Shown piece by piece: positions 1 through 8,670 of a DNA stretch of 37,125 nt. The translations under genes and the position numbers were made by a program. Position 1 is the stretch's first letter. Each line of letters begins with the position of its first letter. This stretch comes from Planctomycetaceae bacterium (GTDB taxonomy: Bacteria; Planctomycetota; Planctomycetia; Pirellulales; Pirellulaceae), in the NCBI GenBank assembly GCA_024642205.1, contig JAHEBQ010000049.1, positions 1-37,125 on the forward strand, given 5' to 3'. The notes under the pieces are model-generated. The model saw nothing but the letters and a program-made list of their open reading frames with translations. It had not been told where the DNA came from and ran no database searches.

Positions 1-1125
1 GGGGCCGACCAGGCGAATTTCAGCATTGGCGGAGCAGGCGCCGACGAACTGGTTCTGACCGCTGGAATCCTCGATTTCGAAGCCCAGTCCAGTTACTCGG
101 TCACCGTCCGCGTGACCGATGGTGGAGGCAACACCTACGACGAAGCGATCACCGTCAGCGTCAACGACCTGAACGAAGCGCCAACCGCAATCACGCCGAC
201 CGTATTTAACCTGAATGAAAATGTGGATGCGTCAAGTGGTCAGACATTGGGCACGATTTCCGCGATCGACCAGGATATCGGTGAATCGTTCGCCTACACG
301 ATCCAGGGCGGCGCGGACCAAGGCAACTTCAGTATCGGCGGAACAAGCGGCAATCAATTGATCTTTACCGCCGGACCCTTGGACAGTTTGACCCAATCGA
401 TATACACCGTAGCGGTTCGCGTAACCGACAGTGCCGGTAACACATTCGATAGCGCGATCGTTGTCAATATCAATGATCTACCCATTGGAGTTATCCCAAC
501 CTGGGAGCAACCCGTTGATAAACCGGGAGACGAACCGGTACCGGAGAGCGACCCTTTTGAATCCCTGCCGGACACGACCATAACAACTGAGCCGGAAATC
601 CCTGCGACATTTCCAGTAGCGAATGTCGCCGTCACGAATCCTCCATCCGCGTACGCGTTCCTTCCCGTTTCGAAATTCGTATTCAAGGAAGATTTTGAAA
701 TGACAACGTCCTTGGAAGAAAACAGCTATTTTTTCCAGATTGGTGAAACCTCCCGGCAGAGTTCCCGCGATTCAAACCCAGCCGTATCAGTCGAGCCAGG
801 ATTTCTGACTCAGCAGATATCCGGCTCCCAGTTCGAAGCACTGAACGGTTTGCAGGTCGAAGTTGCCAATGATGAATTTATGAGCCAAGCCATGATCAGC
901 ACGACTGTTTTGGCGAGTGTATCGATCACGGCAGGTTATGTTATTTGGTTGATACGTAGTGGCGTGTTGATCAGCAGTGTAGTGACGTCGCTACCAGCGT
1001 GGCGAAGCGTGGATCCTCTGCCCGTACTGGGCTATCTCAATGAATCATCTGATGACGGCGACGACGATTCGCTCGAATCGCTCGTCAAGAAATCCAATGG
1101 CCGTCCGGAGGCAGCACTGTCGTGA
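1..1125 (+). CDS. 3' end of a large cadherin-like repeat surface protein with C-terminal membrane anchor (partial)
   Basis: The frame is open from base 1, so the gene starts outside the window. The visible 374 residues hold most of one cadherin-like repeat and one full repeat about 103 residues long: GADQANFSIGG at bases 1-33 recurs as GADQGNFSIGG from base 313. Both end in 'VRVTD..GNT.D.AI.V..NDL', typical of Ca-binding cadherin or dystroglycan-type modules. A Pro/Glu-rich linker follows (bases 480-600), then a region with no recognised domain, then one transmembrane helix (about bases 895-1000) and a short tail with PAWRSVDPLPVL and an acidic stretch. This predicts a cell-surface adhesin whose C-terminus is anchored in the inner membrane. 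The stop overlaps the next gene by four bases (GTGA), so the kinase is probably co-translated. The repeat and anchor calls are firm; ligand and role are unknown. Confidence 0.85.
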   Translation, partial: GADQANFSIGGAGADELVLTAGILDFEAQSSYSVTVRVTDGGGNTYDEAITVSVNDLNEAPTAITPTVFNLNENVDASSGQTLGTISAIDQDIGESFAYTIQGGADQGNFSIGGTSGNQLIFTAGPLDSLTQSIYTVAVRVTDSAGNTFDSAIVVNINDLPIGVIPTWEQPVDKPGDEPVPESDPFESLPDTTITTEPEIPATFPVANVAVTNPPSAYAFLPVSKFVFKEDFEMTTSLEENSYFFQIGETSRQSSRDSNPAVSVEPGFLTQQISGSQFEALNGLQVEVANDEFMSQAMISTTVLASVSITAGYVIWLIRSGVLISSVVTSLPAWRSVDPLPVLGYLNESSDDGDDDSLESLVKKSNGRPEAALS

Positions 1126-4016
1126 AATTTCGAATATCCACCAAGTTCCGTGTTGCGCTGGGTCAAGTCGGTTTGATTACCAGCCTGTTGCTTATCGCGA
1201 TGTTGTTGGGACTCATACCGGACCATCAAACGGAAATCCGTCACGGGAGGGCTGTCCTGGCAGAGGCGATTGTCGTCAGAACAGCGCCCTTCATCACACC
1301 GGCCGACATCCAAGGACTCAATGGCATTCTTGATGTGTTCGTTGAAAGAAACGACGACCTGCTGTCGGCTGCTGTTCGGCGTCAAGATGGCAATTGCGTT
1401 GTCGTAATCGGGGATCACGAAGAAAATTGGCAACCAATGCCGGGCGAGTTCTCGTCAGATTCCCAGGTTCGGGTACCGATGTTCTCCGGGGATGCTCGCT
1501 GGGGTCAACTGGAACTGAAGTTCAAGACGCGCAACCAGTTCATGGGATTCAACATAGCCCAGTCGCACGTGATTCCACTGATTCTGTTCATTTCATTTTT
1601 CAGTTTCATTGTGTTCTACCTGTACCTGGGAAAAATGCTCAAACACCTGGATCCGACAAGCGCAATACCGCCACGCGTTCGCTCCGCCTTCGACACGCTG
1701 GCCGAGGGATTGTTGGTTGTTGACCTGGGTGGACAAATCGTCTTGTCCAACCAGGCGTTTGCTGAAATCGTGGGCAAAAAATTCGACGAATTGCTGGGGC
1801 GCACGGCCCAGGAATTCCCCTGGCAGACTGCCGACGGCGCCCCACTGGCCCCCAAAGACGCCCCCTGGACCAAATGCCTTGAATCGGGAAATGCTGTAAG
1901 AAATGCTGCGGTCCATCTCGTTGACTGCGATGGTGTTCGCCGTTCGTTCAATGTCAACTGCACTGCCGTGATGGCTGCGGGCGCAAAACACGGAGGCGTT
2001 CTTATCGGCTTCGACGATGTGACTCAGCTGGAAGAAAAGAAAAAGGAACTTGGAGAAGCGAAGGACGCTGCGGAGGCAGCCAACCAGGCTAAAAGTAAAT
2101 TCCTGGCAAACATGAGCCACGAAATCAGAACTCCGATGAACGCGATTCTGGGATTTACCGATGTCCTGCGACGCGGGATAGGTAGCAATCAGGATCCGAG
2201 AAAGTACCTCAACACAATCCACTCAAGTGGCAAACACCTGCTGGAGTTGATCAACGATATTCTGGATTTGTCAAAAGTCGAATCTGGAAATCTCGAAGTG
2301 GAATGCGTGGAATGCGTACCCCATCTGATCGTACGGGACGTCGTGCGAGTTCTTGCGGTCAAGGCGAATGAAAAGGGGATTTCCCTCTCGGTCGTGGCAG
2401 ACGGTTCCATTCCTGAGAAAATTTGCAGCGATGCGGTCCGAATTCGTCAAGTCGTGACCAACCTTGTAGGAAACGCCATCAAGTTCACAGAAGAAGGGGG
2501 CGTCAACGTAATGCTGCGCCTGATCCCCGGTAACCGTCCCAAACTTCAAATCGACGTAAAAGATAGCGGCATTGGCATGACTCAGCCGCAAATTGACAAG
2601 GTTTTTGAGCCCTTTGCTCAGGCCGACAGCACCGTCACTCGTCGGTTTGGTGGAACCGGTCTGGGTTTGACCATTAGCAAGAACTTTGCCGAAGCACTCG
2701 GTGGAGAGATTACCGTCACAAGTCAACCTGGCCAAGGGAGCGTTTTTTCATTGACCCTCGACACAGGGCCCCTTGAGGGAATCTCGTTGATCCAACCTGA
2801 CATGCTTGATTGTTCCGAAGAAGACTTCGATGAATGCCACAAACGCTGGCGATTCAATTCGCAACGAGTACTCGTCGTCGACGATGGACTGGAAAATCGC
2901 GAGCTTGTCAAAGTAGTGCTCGAGGAAGCCCAGCTCCAGGTACAGACCGCGGAGAATGGAAAGGTTGGCGCCGAAATGGCACTCGAACAGCCATTCGACT
3001 TGATTTTAATGGACATGCAAATGCCCGTCATGGATGGATACGCGGCGACACGATTGCTCAGGGAGAGTGGACTCAAAGTGCCCATTTATGCACTTACCGC
3101 GCATGCGATGAAGGGATTTGAGCAGGGCTGCCTGGATGCGGGATGTACCGGATTTCTGACAAAACCGATTGATATCGATGTTCTGATGCAGACGCTCGGT
3201 GGTGTTCTGAATGCGGAAACAATCGTTAGTCGTGAGCCGAATTCAAATCCTCCGGTGACGTCAGAGCCACAGGCTGAACCTGCCCTGATTTCCAGCCTGC
3301 CGCTGGATGTCCCTGAGTTTTCCGGGATCATCCGTTCTTTCGCCAAACGGCTCGACGAAGTCCTTCGGTGCATGGTCGATGCCTTAACCGACAGTGATTT
3401 CAAGACGCTTGCTGAATTGGCCCATTGGTTAAAGGGGTCAGGTGGAACCGTCGGCTTCCAGGCATTTACCGAGCCGGCACAACGCTTGGAAGAAGCCGCT
3501 TGGCGCGAAGATCAAGACCAACTGGCTTCAATTCTTGCCGAACTCATTCATTTGTCGCAACGAGTCCAAGTGCCTCCCCAGGCATCTCTACCTGGACAAA
3601 CCAATTCGAAAATTCAAACGGCAGCAAAATCGGATGAGCCATTGATTTCAACACTCCCAGCCAATATCCCGCGATTTCAGAACATCGTGAAGAAATTTGT
3701 ACCCCACCTCTATGATCAATTGCAGGTAATGATCCTGGCATTGCGAGAGGAGAACTACACCAAGCTTGCTGAACTTGCACATTGGCTCGCCGGAGCGGGG
3801 GGCACCGTTGGATTCAAGGAATTTACCGTACCGTCAAGAAAACTTGAGGCAGCCGCGAAGGCAAATCAAAACGAGGAAATTGCAAGTGCGCTGGAAGAAC
3901 TTTGTCAACTTGCTTCCCGAATACAGGTTGTTGCAACGCCACCGACCACGGTGGTGATGGATGGAAATCCGTCTCAAACCGGCAACCTGGCTTCGGCAAC
4001 GAGCATCAATATCTAA
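1122..4016 (+). CDS. Hybrid sensor histidine kinase with PAS, receiver and two tandem HPt domains
   Basis: Membrane phosphorelay kinase of 964 residues. It has TM helix 1 (about 12-33), an extracytoplasmic loop, TM helix 2 (about 149-170), a PAS domain (about 185-300) and a short coiled segment. HisKA carries NMSHEIRTPMNAILG with phospho-His 333. The HATPase has an N-box near 443 (NLVGNAIKFT), DSGIGM, and GGTGLGL near 510. The receiver has phospho-Asp 631 in LMDMQMPVMDG and KP in FLTKPID. Two HPt domains follow, with His 768 (AHWLKGSGGTVGF) and His 887 (AHWLAGAGGTVGF). The start is GTG, overlapping the upstream stop, with a CGGAGG ribosome site just before it; this arrangement suggests coupling to the cadherin-like protein. 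The two HPts are clearly a duplication 119 residues apart; the second replaces the Lys after the His motif with Ala. No partner response regulator with an output domain is visible. Confidence 0.95.
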   Translation: MKFRISTKFRVALGQVGLITSLLLIAMLLGLIPDHQTEIRHGRAVLAEAIVVRTAPFITPADIQGLNGILDVFVERNDDLLSAAVRRQDGNCVVVIGDHEENWQPMPGEFSSDSQVRVPMFSGDARWGQLELKFKTRNQFMGFNIAQSHVIPLILFISFFSFIVFYLYLGKMLKHLDPTSAIPPRVRSAFDTLAEGLLVVDLGGQIVLSNQAFAEIVGKKFDELLGRTAQEFPWQTADGAPLAPKDAPWTKCLESGNAVRNAAVHLVDCDGVRRSFNVNCTAVMAAGAKHGGVLIGFDDVTQLEEKKKELGEAKDAAEAANQAKSKFLANMSHEIRTPMNAILGFTDVLRRGIGSNQDPRKYLNTIHSSGKHLLELINDILDLSKVESGNLEVECVECVPHLIVRDVVRVLAVKANEKGISLSVVADGSIPEKICSDAVRIRQVVTNLVGNAIKFTEEGGVNVMLRLIPGNRPKLQIDVKDSGIGMTQPQIDKVFEPFAQADSTVTRRFGGTGLGLTISKNFAEALGGEITVTSQPGQGSVFSLTLDTGPLEGISLIQPDMLDCSEEDFDECHKRWRFNSQRVLVVDDGLENRELVKVVLEEAQLQVQTAENGKVGAEMALEQPFDLILMDMQMPVMDGYAATRLLRESGLKVPIYALTAHAMKGFEQGCLDAGCTGFLTKPIDIDVLMQTLGGVLNAETIVSREPNSNPPVTSEPQAEPALISSLPLDVPEFSGIIRSFAKRLDEVLRCMVDALTDSDFKTLAELAHWLKGSGGTVGFQAFTEPAQRLEEAAWREDQDQLASILAELIHLSQRVQVPPQASLPGQTNSKIQTAAKSDEPLISTLPANIPRFQNIVKKFVPHLYDQLQVMILALREENYTKLAELAHWLAGAGGTVGFKEFTVPSRKLEAAAKANQNEEIASALEELCQLASRIQVVATPPTTVVMDGNPSQTGNLASATSINI

Positions 4017-4375
4017 GGACTGTTCCCGGAATCGCTCTCATCGCAGGACCATCGACGGACTCACGGTAATCGGCCACGCAATGCTGGGGATGGACGCATC
4101 GTCGACGTTTCCTCTGCGAATGCAATCCGCGAACGGTTTCTCCGACAACGCCGCAGGATCCAGGTCAAGCGGCGAAGTTAACGCTATGATGCATCGATGC
4201 GTCAAAGCTCAGCATCGCCAAACCAGCCGATACGGCAAACGGAAATTTTATCCGCGTGAAGCAGTCCGCGACCTTACGATCATCGAAACGAGCTCGACAA
4301 AGAGGCGCCGGAGTTCCAAGACGGGAATTTAATTCCGCTGAGATTGGAATTCAGTCCTGGAATTCAGAACTCCCA
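4017..4375. other. Gene-poor convergent spacer
   Basis: This stretch lies between the kinase stop and the stop of the minus-strand dihydrouridine synthase. I see no gene or good terminator. A plus-strand open frame (3961-4332) overlaps the kinase end but has no recognisable domain and a very Arg/Ser-rich composition. The 9-base word GGAATTCAG occurs twice close together near 4346-4370. Confidence 0.5.
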
Positions 4376-5443
4376 TTACGACGCACAGCTACCTTGGGCT
4401 TTGTGCATTCGCCCATCGGGATGACAGCCAGGAATATCCTGATTGTAAAATTGGTCCAAAACCGATTCCCATTCCGCCCGTGAACGAATCCGGACAAACG
4501 AGGCACGAACCACGTCGTGATCAGGATGAAGAATGGAGTACTTAATTCCGAATTTTCGCATCAACGGGCCAACCCTGTTTTCACCGTACAACGACTCGGC
4601 CAAAAGGTAATGCTCCCGCATGACCTCGCGTTGTTCCAGTAAAGAAGGTGGATCCGGCAGTGGTTTCCCTTCAGACAAGGCACGAGCCTGGTTGAAAATC
4701 CACGGATTGCCAATTGCTCCCCGAGCAACGGTTACTCCGTCGACACCGGTTTCATTGATCATGTTCAGGCAATCCTGAGCCGTAAACAAATCGCCACTAC
4801 CGAGAATCAGTTTATCACCAACATGCTGTTTGAGGGATTTCAGAAACTGCCACCTGCTTGGTCCGACGTAACGCTGCATGACGGTTCTGCCATGCACCGT
4901 GATTGCCGCAACACCCATCTCAAAAGCACCGTCGAGAATTTCAAAGAAGTTATCACGGCTTTCGCTGCTGTCGTCGATGCCGCGGCGCATTTTTACGGTA
5001 ACGGGAATTTCGGACGGGACGTGGTCTCGCGTCTGGCGGATGATTTCCAGTGCAACTTTCGGCTGACCAAGATGAAATCCACCACGACATCTCCCCAACA
5101 CTTTTTTGACCGGGCAACCAAAGTTTATATCGATGATGTCGAATCCGGCATCGACCAGTTTCATCGCCCCTAACGCAAACTGCTCCGGATCTGCGCCCAT
5201 CAACTGCCCCCCGACCGGATGCTCTTCTTCAGAAACATGAAGAAAATGACTGGTCCGCTTTCGCTCCTTCAGATTGACGAGAAACTCGTCGAGCATGACT
5301 TCACAAATCGTATACGGCGCGCCCAACCGCCGTGCAATCACACGCATTGGCCAATCGCTGTAGCCCGACAACGCGGCCTGGACGACGGGAAATCCGATTT
5401 CAACGGTTCCAATCTTGAGCGGCTTGAGTTTTGTCGATTCCAT
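4376..5443 (-). CDS. tRNA-dihydrouridine synthase (Dus family)
   Basis: FMN-dependent enzyme that reduces uridine to dihydrouridine in tRNA, acting in the cytoplasm. The 355-residue protein has the TIM-barrel Dus pattern: PVVQAALSGYSDWPMR near the start, GGQLMGADP, then DINFGCPVKKV with the catalytic Cys at about residue 110. Later come KMRRG, TVHGRTV (FMN and substrate contacts), LGSGDLF and the VARGAIGNPWIF phosphate-binding segment. Bacterial relatives usually have a Gly/Ala-rich run after GCPVKKV; here it is GRCRGGFHL, suggesting a lineage variant. Length is normal for the family. The ATG at 5443 is the natural start because the conserved N-terminus begins within 15 residues. It stands alone on the minus strand. 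The family call is firm; the DusA/B/C subclass and target position cannot be settled from sequence. Confidence 0.9.
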   Translation of the reverse strand: MESTKLKPLKIGTVEIGFPVVQAALSGYSDWPMRVIARRLGAPYTICEVMLDEFLVNLKERKRTSHFLHVSEEEHPVGGQLMGADPEQFALGAMKLVDAGFDIIDINFGCPVKKVLGRCRGGFHLGQPKVALEIIRQTRDHVPSEIPVTVKMRRGIDDSSESRDNFFEILDGAFEMGVAAITVHGRTVMQRYVGPSRWQFLKSLKQHVGDKLILGSGDLFTAQDCLNMINETGVDGVTVARGAIGNPWIFNQARALSEGKPLPDPPSLLEQREVMREHYLLAESLYGENRVGPLMRKFGIKYSILHPDHDVVRASFVRIRSRAEWESVLDQFYNQDIPGCHPDGRMHKAQGSCAS

Positions 5444-5708
5444 GGGTCAAAATCTGGTTCAATCCCGGCGATTGGCGTTCACGGCATGCGCGGAATTTAA
5501 AAAGTTTGTGCAAAATATGGGGCGGAAATCCGAAATCCGGATTAAGCAAACCGCCTGGATTCGTTAGGCTTCCGTTATCTTACGTGCCACGTTGGATTTG
5601 AGATAGAGATTGTTTCGTTTCATTTCCATTCAATCTTCGGTCGACACACGGTAAATATTGGACGCCGCATGCGTGGAGACCCAAGTTCGATTTGGTGGGA
5701 GCAGCGGT

Positions 5709-6212
5709 TTGGTTGAATTTGTGACAAGTGTATTGATCGGGTGGTGGCCTTTTTGGGTGGGCCTGGCCGTCTTGATTGCATTGATCATGCTGATGCAGAT
5801 CTGGGCGACGCCAACCAGACTACCGTACGAGGCGCGCGGTCAATTGGTTACCAAAACCGAGCTACGTTTTTACAAGTCACTAGCCAAAGCCGTCCAGGAT
5901 GACTTTGAGATTTTCGCCATGGTCCGAATTGCTGATTTGCTGCGAGTCCAAAAGGATCAAAAGCATCGGCGCAAATGGCTGAACAAGATTCTGGCCAAGC
6001 ACATTGATTTTGTTTTGTGCGATCCCGGCTCGCTTGAGCCCCTCGTTTGCATTGAACTGGATGACCCGACCCACCAGCGGCCGGACAGGGCGGAACGCGA
6101 TATTTTTGTCAATCATGCATTCGAATCGGCGGGAATTCCGTTGCTTCGGATTGCTACCGAGGCCACCTATCGATCCCGGGAAATTCGCGAGCTGATCGAT
6201 GGGGTGCGATGA
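5709..6212 (+). CDS. DUF2726 domain protein with N-terminal membrane helix
   Basis: About 167 residues. A hydrophobic segment at the N-terminus (WWPFWVGLAVLIALIMLMQI) is followed by a cytoplasmic DUF2726 domain: LVTKTELRFYKSL, IDFVLCD, CIELDDPTHQ, RAERD and IPLLRI. DUF2726 is thought to be related to restriction-endonuclease-like folds; the D...ELDD arrangement fits such a metal site, but activity is inferred. Start choice: the frame is open back to a TTG at 5658, but a ribosome site (GTGGGAG, 5695-5701) sits about 8 bases before the TTG at 5709, so I prefer 5709. The stop overlaps the next gene's start as ATGA, so this gene and the Nudix gene are probably translated together. The biological role is unknown. 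Confidence 0.75.
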   Translation: MVEFVTSVLIGWWPFWVGLAVLIALIMLMQIWATPTRLPYEARGQLVTKTELRFYKSLAKAVQDDFEIFAMVRIADLLRVQKDQKHRRKWLNKILAKHIDFVLCDPGSLEPLVCIELDDPTHQRPDRAERDIFVNHAFESAGIPLLRIATEATYRSREIRELIDGVR

Positions 6213-6766
6213 ATCGACAAGGGCTCAGGTTGGTTGAGTTTGCTGATCGAGTCATTTGGGGTAAAACCGGTTCTCTGAACCCGCCAATTGCGAACGATTG
6301 TTCGCTCCGTGCATTACGAGAACATTGGACCACAGTGAATCAGCCTCAAAATCCAGCCACAAACTCGGCATTAAAACGTGCTGCCGTTGCCGTCATTGCG
6401 CGTGAACAAAGATTTTTGACGATTCTCAGATCGCAAACAGTGCGTGCCCCGGGGAAAATCTGCTTCCCGGGTGGTGGATTGGAATCCAATGAAACGATCG
6501 AGCAGGCACTGGTGCGAGAAATGCAAGAGGAACTGGGAATCCGGGTCCTGCCAACCGGACACGTCTGGCAAAGCCTCTCGAACCGGGGAGTCGAACTAAA
6601 CTGGTGGCGAGCCGAAATTGTCAACGGCGAAGTCATCAAACCCAATGCCGATGAAGTCGAGACGTTTCAATGGATGACGGTGCCTGAAATGCTGGAGCTT
6701 CCAAATTTGCTTGACAGCAACCTGGAGTTTTTCAAAGCTCATCAGCGCGGTGAATTTCAGATTTAG
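6209..6766 (+). CDS. Nudix hydrolase
   Basis: 185 residues with a perfect Nudix box at residues 89-111: G-x5-E-x7-REMQEELGI. Nudix enzymes hydrolyse a nucleoside diphosphate linked to another group, using Mg bound by the Glu cluster. The domain spans about residues 55-170; the first 50 residues have no recognised domain. FPGGGLE preceding the box, plus a C-terminal NADEVETFQWMTVPEM segment, resembles general MutT/CoA-pyrophosphatase-type members, but substrate cannot be assigned. The ATG overlaps the upstream DUF2726 stop by four bases, indicating translational coupling and possibly a shared function such as nucleotide or nucleic acid housekeeping (inference). No gene follows in the same direction until rpsB. 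Confidence 0.9.
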   Translation: MNRQGLRLVEFADRVIWGKTGSLNPPIANDCSLRALREHWTTVNQPQNPATNSALKRAAVAVIAREQRFLTILRSQTVRAPGKICFPGGGLESNETIEQALVREMQEELGIRVLPTGHVWQSLSNRGVELNWWRAEIVNGEVIKPNADEVETFQWMTVPEMLELPNLLDSNLEFFKAHQRGEFQI

Positions 6767-6874
6767 AAATGGTCCATTTTCAAAGCCATCTGATCGCGGG
6801 TTTTACCTGCTGCCGGGGCGGGGTTCACAACCCATGACTCCCGGAGAAGCATCAACTCCTTAGATTACATCACT

Positions 6875-6913
6875 CCCCTTTTGTCCGGCAACCTTGCCCG
6901 AAAACGGGGTTTT
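6875..6913. terminator. Weak possible terminator between convergent genes
   Basis: An imperfect inverted repeat pairs CCCCTTTT with AAAACGGGG and is followed by TTTT. It lies between the Nudix gene (plus) and the cupin gene (minus), where a bidirectional terminator would be expected. The stem is interrupted, so the call is tentative. Confidence 0.25.
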
Positions 6914-6935
6914 CCCAATAGAAACCGTGGCTTGA

Positions 6936-7295
6936 TCATCTCAAGCCTTGATTCGGTTCTCCACCTTCGGGACCATAAAAGAAAACCCACGTCGCGAAGT
7001 CATCGGTGAAGTCAACAAACCGATGTTCTACGCCGGCGGGAACAAACAGGACTTCGCCCACCTCAAACGAATGCCAGGAATCGCCATTCACAAACGTCCC
7101 GGATCCTGAGGCGATGACGTAGACTTCATCCCTGGTATGCGGAGTTTGGTGGTCGATTCGATCGGGTTTGTAGATTTCGACTTCCAGTGTGCCGTGCCCG
7201 AACATCTTTTTGAAAGGCTGTTCGTCCCCCGAGAGTGCGGCGAGGGCATTCCTTATTGTCAGTCTTTCTCTGTCGCGATGGTCGTTTTCAATCAT
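6936..7295 (-). CDS. Cupin-domain protein
   Basis: Small single-domain cupin of about 119 residues. The first cupin motif is visible as HQTPHTRDEVYVIASGSGTF (two His and a Glu as metal ligands) and the second as LFVPAGVEHRF (the fourth ligand His). The C-terminal stretch WVFFYGPEGGE is typical of a widespread family of uncharacterised cupins. Start choice: the frame is open upstream to a GTG at 7355, but the ATG at 7295 has a purine-rich GGGTAGGG site immediately upstream and the conserved N-terminus starts there. Possible roles include a metal-dependent isomerase, dioxygenase or small-molecule sensor; nothing nearby identifies a substrate. Confidence 0.85.
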   Translation of the reverse strand: MIENDHRDRERLTIRNALAALSGDEQPFKKMFGHGTLEVEIYKPDRIDHQTPHTRDEVYVIASGSGTFVNGDSWHSFEVGEVLFVPAGVEHRFVDFTDDFATWVFFYGPEGGEPNQGLR

Positions 7296-7449
7296 CACTA
7301 CCCTACCCTTTCTTGGATCCTGGAGTGAAGTCACCCACCGCCGGCAGATCGTCACCCAAGGGAACTACAACCCAGTGTGCCAGGATTCAATCTTCCAACC
7401 AGCTCACAAGAACTCGCGAACCCCTGCCTGCTCGCTGACGACCCGCGGT

Positions 7450-8670
7450 TCAGCGACTCAAGTTTTCGACGATGATTTTTTCAAATTTTTCTTTGAGCTG
7501 TTCATACGCCAAACCCGTCGCCGGTCCCGTGAATCCCGTGTGGACAGCAGTTACGTTTCCCTTCCTGTCGAGAAAAAGGGTGGTTGGATAGGACCGCACC
7601 CGATCCAGGATGGGGAGTGATTCCGAGGCTTTGGTCTTGTCCGATAACCCAGCGACCAACACGGGATAGCTGGACTCATGGCGATCGAGGTACTTGCGAA
7701 CTTGCGCTGCATCCCTTTTGAATTCACCCGTGTGCTCAAAGGCTAAACCAAGAATCGAAAGGCCTTTTGCCGCGTACTTTTTGTCCAGTTCCGCAAAGTA
7801 GTCACCGGCGTCATGGCAATTGGGACACCAACTGCCGAAAACATAGATGATTCTCGCCTTGCCAGCAAATCTTGGATCATTCAGCCTGACCGAATTCCCG
7901 TCGAGGTCAGGAAAACTCAATTCCCCAAAGTCGACTTCGTCATTGATTGTTGTTTGCAAAAACTCATCCGGCAATTTTGCGTTTGCATCCAGTTTCGCGT
8001 TCCATGTTTCGTGCCAAGTAGATGAAGACCAAAAATCTCCTTCCAGGGTTTGCTTCTCATCCAGTTTCGCATGAAACAGGAAAGCGTGGGCTCCGTCGAA
8101 ACAGGATAATTGAAGCATTTCATTTTTGACGAATCCGTCCAGGAAACGGTAATCGCCAGTCGTCGTCATGAATGTCCCAAGCACTCGATTTGAGCCTTCG
8201 GCTTTTTTGAAGATGGCAACCGCCGGATCATCGCCGCTGCTGAAATCAACCGCCCAACGACCCAGAAAACGCTCAATCGGCTCTTCCAGTTTCAATTCCG
8301 CATGGGGATCGGCGGTGCAATTCATGGTCAGCCATTGGCTGGGGCCACGCCGTTTTTTCCACGTTCCAACCGCCCGAATACCCTTGGATCCCGACGTAAA
8401 TTTGAGCTCAACCACCGAATCGAAATGGTCGATTTTGAGCGTTACCATTTTTCCGGCCACGTCCACTACCGGGATCCTGATTCGCTCCGGACCATTAACC
8501 AGATACCCCGACCACGTCTGGTTTTCTTTTTTCAGGTCCAATCCAAACCGAATTGAACCTCCGGGACAGTCGATGGCCGCATCCCAAAGCCCGGACAGGT
8601 CCTGGGACTGACTTGCCGACGCAACCAACAGCCAACAAAGTACCGCCGAAAAAAACGCCTGTCCATTCAT
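7450..8670 (-). CDS. Secreted thioredoxin-fold (TlpA/ResA-like) protein with N-terminal beta-rich domain
   Basis: About 406 residues. It begins with a signal peptide (MNGQAFFSAVLCWLLVASASQS), followed by about 220 residues of beta-rich sequence with no recognised domain. The C-terminal thioredoxin-like domain has the redox motif WCPNC (Cys at about 282 and 285) after IIYVFGS, and the cis-Pro segment SYPTTLFLDRKG. This resembles TlpA/ResA-type periplasmic thiol oxidoreductases with an AhpC/TSA flavour. In planctomycetes such proteins often carry large lineage-specific N-terminal regions. The ATG at 8670 was chosen because it begins the signal peptide and has GGTGGG upstream; the longer frame from a GTG at 8712 would bury the signal peptide. 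It likely reduces or oxidises exported proteins; the partner is unknown. Confidence 0.85.
   Translation of the reverse strand: MNGQAFFSAVLCWLLVASASQSQDLSGLWDAAIDCPGGSIRFGLDLKKENQTWSGYLVNGPERIRIPVVDVAGKMVTLKIDHFDSVVELKFTSGSKGIRAVGTWKKRRGPSQWLTMNCTADPHAELKLEEPIERFLGRWAVDFSSGDDPAVAIFKKAEGSNRVLGTFMTTTGDYRFLDGFVKNEMLQLSCFDGAHAFLFHAKLDEKQTLEGDFWSSSTWHETWNAKLDANAKLPDEFLQTTINDEVDFGELSFPDLDGNSVRLNDPRFAGKARIIYVFGSWCPNCHDAGDYFAELDKKYAAKGLSILGLAFEHTGEFKRDAAQVRKYLDRHESSYPVLVAGLSDKTKASESLPILDRVRSYPTTLFLDRKGNVTAVHTGFTGPATGLAYEQLKEKFEKIIVENLSR

Noticed and set aside
1593..2222. Long antisense open frame inside the kinase gene
   Set aside because: It is a shadow of the kinase coding strand with no domain; the kinase motifs on the other strand are unambiguous.
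3961..4332. Plus-strand open frame of 123 codons overlapping the kinase end
   Set aside because: It overlaps the kinase gene, is Arg/Ser-rich, has no recognisable domain and no ribosome site, so it looks like a chance frame.
7295..7355. N-terminal extension of the cupin gene to a GTG
   Set aside because: The GGGTAGGG ribosome site and conserved N-terminus favour the ATG at 7295.
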